From Proteiniphilum sp. UBA1403 (GTDB lineage: Bacteria; Bacteroidota; Bacteroidia; Bacteroidales; Dysgonomonadaceae), in assembly GCA_002305715.1 (NCBI GenBank), contig DBQD01000071.1, positions 1-37,610 on the forward strand: a stretch of 37,610 nucleotides of DNA, read 5' to 3'. Shown here piece by piece: positions 35,227 through 37,610 of this stretch. The translations under genes and the position numbers were made by a program. Each line of letters begins with the position of its first letter. Within the stretch, counting starts at the first letter, position 1. A model generated the notes under the pieces. That model saw only the letters and a list, made by a program, of their open reading frames with translations, did no database searches and was not told where the DNA came from.

Positions 35227-36783
35227 ATGAAAAAAAAATTATTTCCACTAGCATTTTTAATGATGCTACTGTGTTTTAGTTGCACCAACAAAGCAAAAAA
35301 AGAATTGCCACGCATTGCTATTGCCGGTATTGCCATAGAATCGAGCACCTTCTCTCCGGCCGTTTCTGTCGAAGCTGATTTTCGTGCCCGTACCGGTGAA
35401 GCTGTTTTCACCTATTATCCTTTCTTTGAACCCGATTCCGGCATAATTGACCGGGCAGTCTGGCTCCCTACCCTGCGTGGTCATGCGATGCCAGGAGGAA
35501 TAGTCACACGCGAAGCGTATGAATCGCTGGTAACAAAAACACTCGAAATGCTCAAAAATTCGTTGCCGCTCGACGGACTCTTTTACGACATTCACGGTGC
35601 CATGAGCGTACAGGGACTAGACGATCCGGAAGGTGATTTCCTTCTTCGTATTCGTGAAGTAATTGGTAACGAGGTACTGGTATCGACCTCCATGGACCTT
35701 CATGGAAGTGTATCACCGCGTCTTGCTCAAAACAGCGACCTGATTACTTGCTACCGTCTGGCACCGCATGAAGATGCAATCGAATCGAAAAAAAGAGCCG
35801 TAACCAATTTGCTGAACCGCCTGGAAAGTGGCAAGGGCAAACCTGCATTTAAAGCCTGGATTCCTGTACCCATTCTTCTTCCCGGCGAAAAAACAAGCAC
35901 CCGTATTGAACCTGGTAAAAGCCTCTACGGTGCCATTCCTGGAGTATTGGATGGCGACAATGTTATTGATGCTGCCATCTGGATGTCATACCCTTGGGCC
36001 GACGAGCCGCGCAATCATGGTGTGGTAATGGCATATGGCGACGATAGGGAGTCGGTTGCGAAAGCTGCTGAAAAGCTGGCCCGCAATTTCTGGGATGTAC
36101 GGAACGATTTTGAATTTGTGGCACCAACCACCTACCTCGAGGAGGCGCTGGTGAAAGCAATTGCAAGTGATAAAAAGCCATTTATAATCAGCGATATGGG
36201 CGACAACCCCACCGCAGGTGGGGCCGGTGATGTTACCTGGACTCTGCACGAACTATTCAAACATACGGCTCTACAGAATAGCGGTAAAACCGTGATCTAT
36301 GCCTCCATACCCGGTGCGGAGCTTGTGAAGAAAGCAATTGAAGCAGGCGTGGGTGCCGAAGTGGTAGGAACTGCCGGTGCAGAAGTGGACAATAGGTTTG
36401 CACCTCCTGTCACATTAAAAGGAATTGTAACTGCCATCAAGGAGGATAGCCTAAACAGCGAAGTGGTGGTGAAGTGTGCCAACATCCATGTTATTGTCAC
36501 TGAAAAACGCAATGCATATCATTACGAGAAACAGTTCACCGACCTAGGATTGGCACCTCGCGAAGCCGATATCTTGGTAGTGAAGATTGGTTACTTGGTT
36601 CCTGAATTGTACGATATGCGGGCCGACTGGCTGATGGCGCTCACCCCGGGTGGTGTGGATCAGGACCTGCTGCGTTTACCTTATAAGCGAGTACCCCGCC
36701 CTATCTTCCCGCTCGATCCTAACATGGAGGAACCCGACTTACATGCTCGTTTCATTCCCCTTTCGACAGAGCCATTGCAATAA
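35227..36783 (+). CDS. M81 family (MlrC-like) metallopeptidase lipoprotein
   Basis: ATG 35227 gives a lipoprotein signal (MKKKLFPLAF, hydrophobic core, CFSC with Cys19). The frame opens further upstream at 35194 but would overlap rsmE. The mature protein of about 500 residues matches the two-domain DUF1485/MlrC family: AGIAIESSTFSP and FYDIHGAM, SMDLHGSVS with Asp and His likely to bind metal, SYPWADEPRNHG, and DNPTAGGAGDVTW near the second domain. The founding member hydrolyses the tetrapeptide from microcystin. Here it is an extracytoplasmic lipoprotein, so some peptide or amide hydrolysis is likely, but the substrate is unknown. It is 13 bp after rsmE. Confidence 0.88.
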   Translation: MKKKLFPLAFLMMLLCFSCTNKAKKELPRIAIAGIAIESSTFSPAVSVEADFRARTGEAVFTYYPFFEPDSGIIDRAVWLPTLRGHAMPGGIVTREAYESLVTKTLEMLKNSLPLDGLFYDIHGAMSVQGLDDPEGDFLLRIREVIGNEVLVSTSMDLHGSVSPRLAQNSDLITCYRLAPHEDAIESKKRAVTNLLNRLESGKGKPAFKAWIPVPILLPGEKTSTRIEPGKSLYGAIPGVLDGDNVIDAAIWMSYPWADEPRNHGVVMAYGDDRESVAKAAEKLARNFWDVRNDFEFVAPTTYLEEALVKAIASDKKPFIISDMGDNPTAGGAGDVTWTLHELFKHTALQNSGKTVIYASIPGAELVKKAIEAGVGAEVVGTAGAEVDNRFAPPVTLKGIVTAIKEDSLNSEVVVKCANIHVIVTEKRNAYHYEKQFTDLGLAPREADILVVKIGYLVPELYDMRADWLMALTPGGVDQDLLRLPYKRVPRPIFPLDPNMEEPDLHARFIPLSTEPLQ

Positions 36784-36876
36784 ACAATTATTCTGCTTGG
36801 AATATAATTCGATCATTCATTCCTATGTTCACATATTGAATAGGCGAACATGGAGCGGATTATTTTAATGTAGGAT

Positions 36877-37524
36877 ATGACAAAAAAGGAACGTTATAAA
36901 AATGTTATCGCCTGGTTTGAGGCGAATGCCGAATCGGCCGAGACGGAATTACACTACACCAACAATTACGAATTGCTGGTAGCGGTCATTCTGTCGGCCC
37001 AGTGTACAGACAAGCGGGTGAATATGGTTACCCCTGCACTCTTTGAATCGTTCCCTACACCCGAAGTAATGGCTGCTGCAACACCAGAAGCAGTCTTTGC
37101 ATATATCCGCTCCATCTCCTACCCCAATAATAAGTCAAAGAACCTTGTGGGAATGGCCCGCAAACTGGTCGATGATTTTGCAGGGGAAGTTCCAACTGAT
37201 ATCGATTCGTTGCTAACTATTCCTGGCGTGGGGCGAAAAACGGCCAACGTAATGTTGGCCGTTGCATTCGACAAACCCGCCATGCCCGTCGACACTCATG
37301 TTTTCAGGGTGGCCAATCGCATCGGGTTGACCGACAAATCAAAAACACCGCTCGAAACCGAACGGGTGTTGGTCAAGTATATTCCACAAGAGCTCCTTTC
37401 AAAAGCACATCACTGGCTCATTTTACATGGCCGCTATATCTGCATTGCCCGTAAACCCAAATGTGAAATCTGCGGACTTAAAGAATGGTGTAAGTATTAC
37501 GCAAAAAATTCACCCAAGCAATGA
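36877..37524 (+). CDS. nth: Endonuclease III
   Basis: A bifunctional DNA glycosylase/AP lyase removing oxidised pyrimidines. At 215 residues it is close to the E. coli enzyme. The helix-hairpin-helix is at IPGVGRKTANV with catalytic Lys121, followed by catalytic Asp139 (MPVDTHVFR). Near the C-terminus the [4Fe-4S] loop has the exact C-x6-C-x2-C-x5-C spacing (Cys189, 196, 199, 205). The start is ATG 36877, preceded by a purine-containing GTAGGAT. It follows the M81 gene by 93 bp, with no terminator that I can see. Confidence 0.97.
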   Translation: MTKKERYKNVIAWFEANAESAETELHYTNNYELLVAVILSAQCTDKRVNMVTPALFESFPTPEVMAAATPEAVFAYIRSISYPNNKSKNLVGMARKLVDDFAGEVPTDIDSLLTIPGVGRKTANVMLAVAFDKPAMPVDTHVFRVANRIGLTDKSKTPLETERVLVKYIPQELLSKAHHWLILHGRYICIARKPKCEICGLKEWCKYYAKNSPKQ

Positions 37525-37555
37525 ATCAGTGATGTCTAGACCTACTCCGGTTATT

Positions 37556-37595
37556 CCTTATATTTGCCTTATATTTCGCTTATAAATTTATAAGC
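37556..37595. repeat. Three 11-bp direct repeats running into an 18-bp palindrome
   Basis: CCTTATATTTG (37556-37566), CCTTATATTTC (37567-37577) and the diverged GCTTATAAATT (37578-37588) are head-to-tail. The last unit is the left part of a perfect 18-bp palindrome, GCTTATAAATTTATAAGC (37578-37595). The first unit includes TATATTTG, a -7 promoter match, so this may be the promoter and operator of a gene right of the window. An inverted ATAAGG follows at about 37601. Confidence 0.6.
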
Positions 37596-37610
37596 CAAAC
37601 ATAAGGGAGA

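Overview
The window reads as a chromosome segment from an anaerobic member of the Bacteroidales. The evidence is a SusC/SusD pair, a hybrid two-component system (HTCS) regulator, many LxxC-type lipoproteins, TAnnTTTG-type promoter boxes and an oxygen-sensitive glycyl radical enzyme. Family-level placement (for example Dysgonomonadaceae) would be a guess. Nothing points to a phage, an insertion sequence or a CRISPR array.

Left part (114-23926): a polysaccharide-utilisation-type locus (PUL). One HTCS regulator (19889-23926, +) faces away from nine minus-strand genes. In transcription order these are a GH127/GH146-type beta-L-arabinofuranosidase, an S9 (DPP-IV-like) peptidase, SusC, SusD, a tandem-DUF4859 lipoprotein, a DUF6055-like HExxH metalloprotease ending in a further DUF4859-like module, a GH43 with F5/8C and LamG modules, a small HExxH lipoprotein, and a large secreted DUF5695-like protein. 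A strong hairpin follows the SusC-SusD-DUF4859 trio and may reduce read-through into the downstream enzymes. The unusual point is the mixture of glycosidases with three peptidases.

Middle part (23929-29974, -): a glycyl radical enzyme and its radical-SAM activase, preceded by an Xaa-Pro aminopeptidase-type M24 peptidase and an S41 peptidase. The glycyl radical enzyme carries the whole published active-site set of trans-4-hydroxy-L-proline dehydratase (HypD) at an almost constant numbering offset. Taken together, glycosidases that could remove arabinose from hydroxyproline, proline-oriented peptidases and a hydroxyproline dehydratase suggest a pathway for hydroxyproline-rich glycoproteins (plant extensins or arabinogalactan proteins). 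This is inference and is the main finding.

Right part (30040-37610): housekeeping genes. Transketolase and ribose-5-phosphate isomerase B form an operon ending at a perfect 12-bp hairpin. Then come a TrmH-type RNA methyltransferase, a minus-strand tRNA-His with its own terminator, a DUF151 nuclease overlapping rsmE, an M81 (MlrC-like) lipoprotein, endonuclease III, and an AT-rich edge with three 11-bp direct repeats running into an 18-bp palindrome. No gene-free stretch exceeds about 280 bases apart from the trmH-DUF151 interval, which holds the tRNA and terminator; the larger gaps are described as features.
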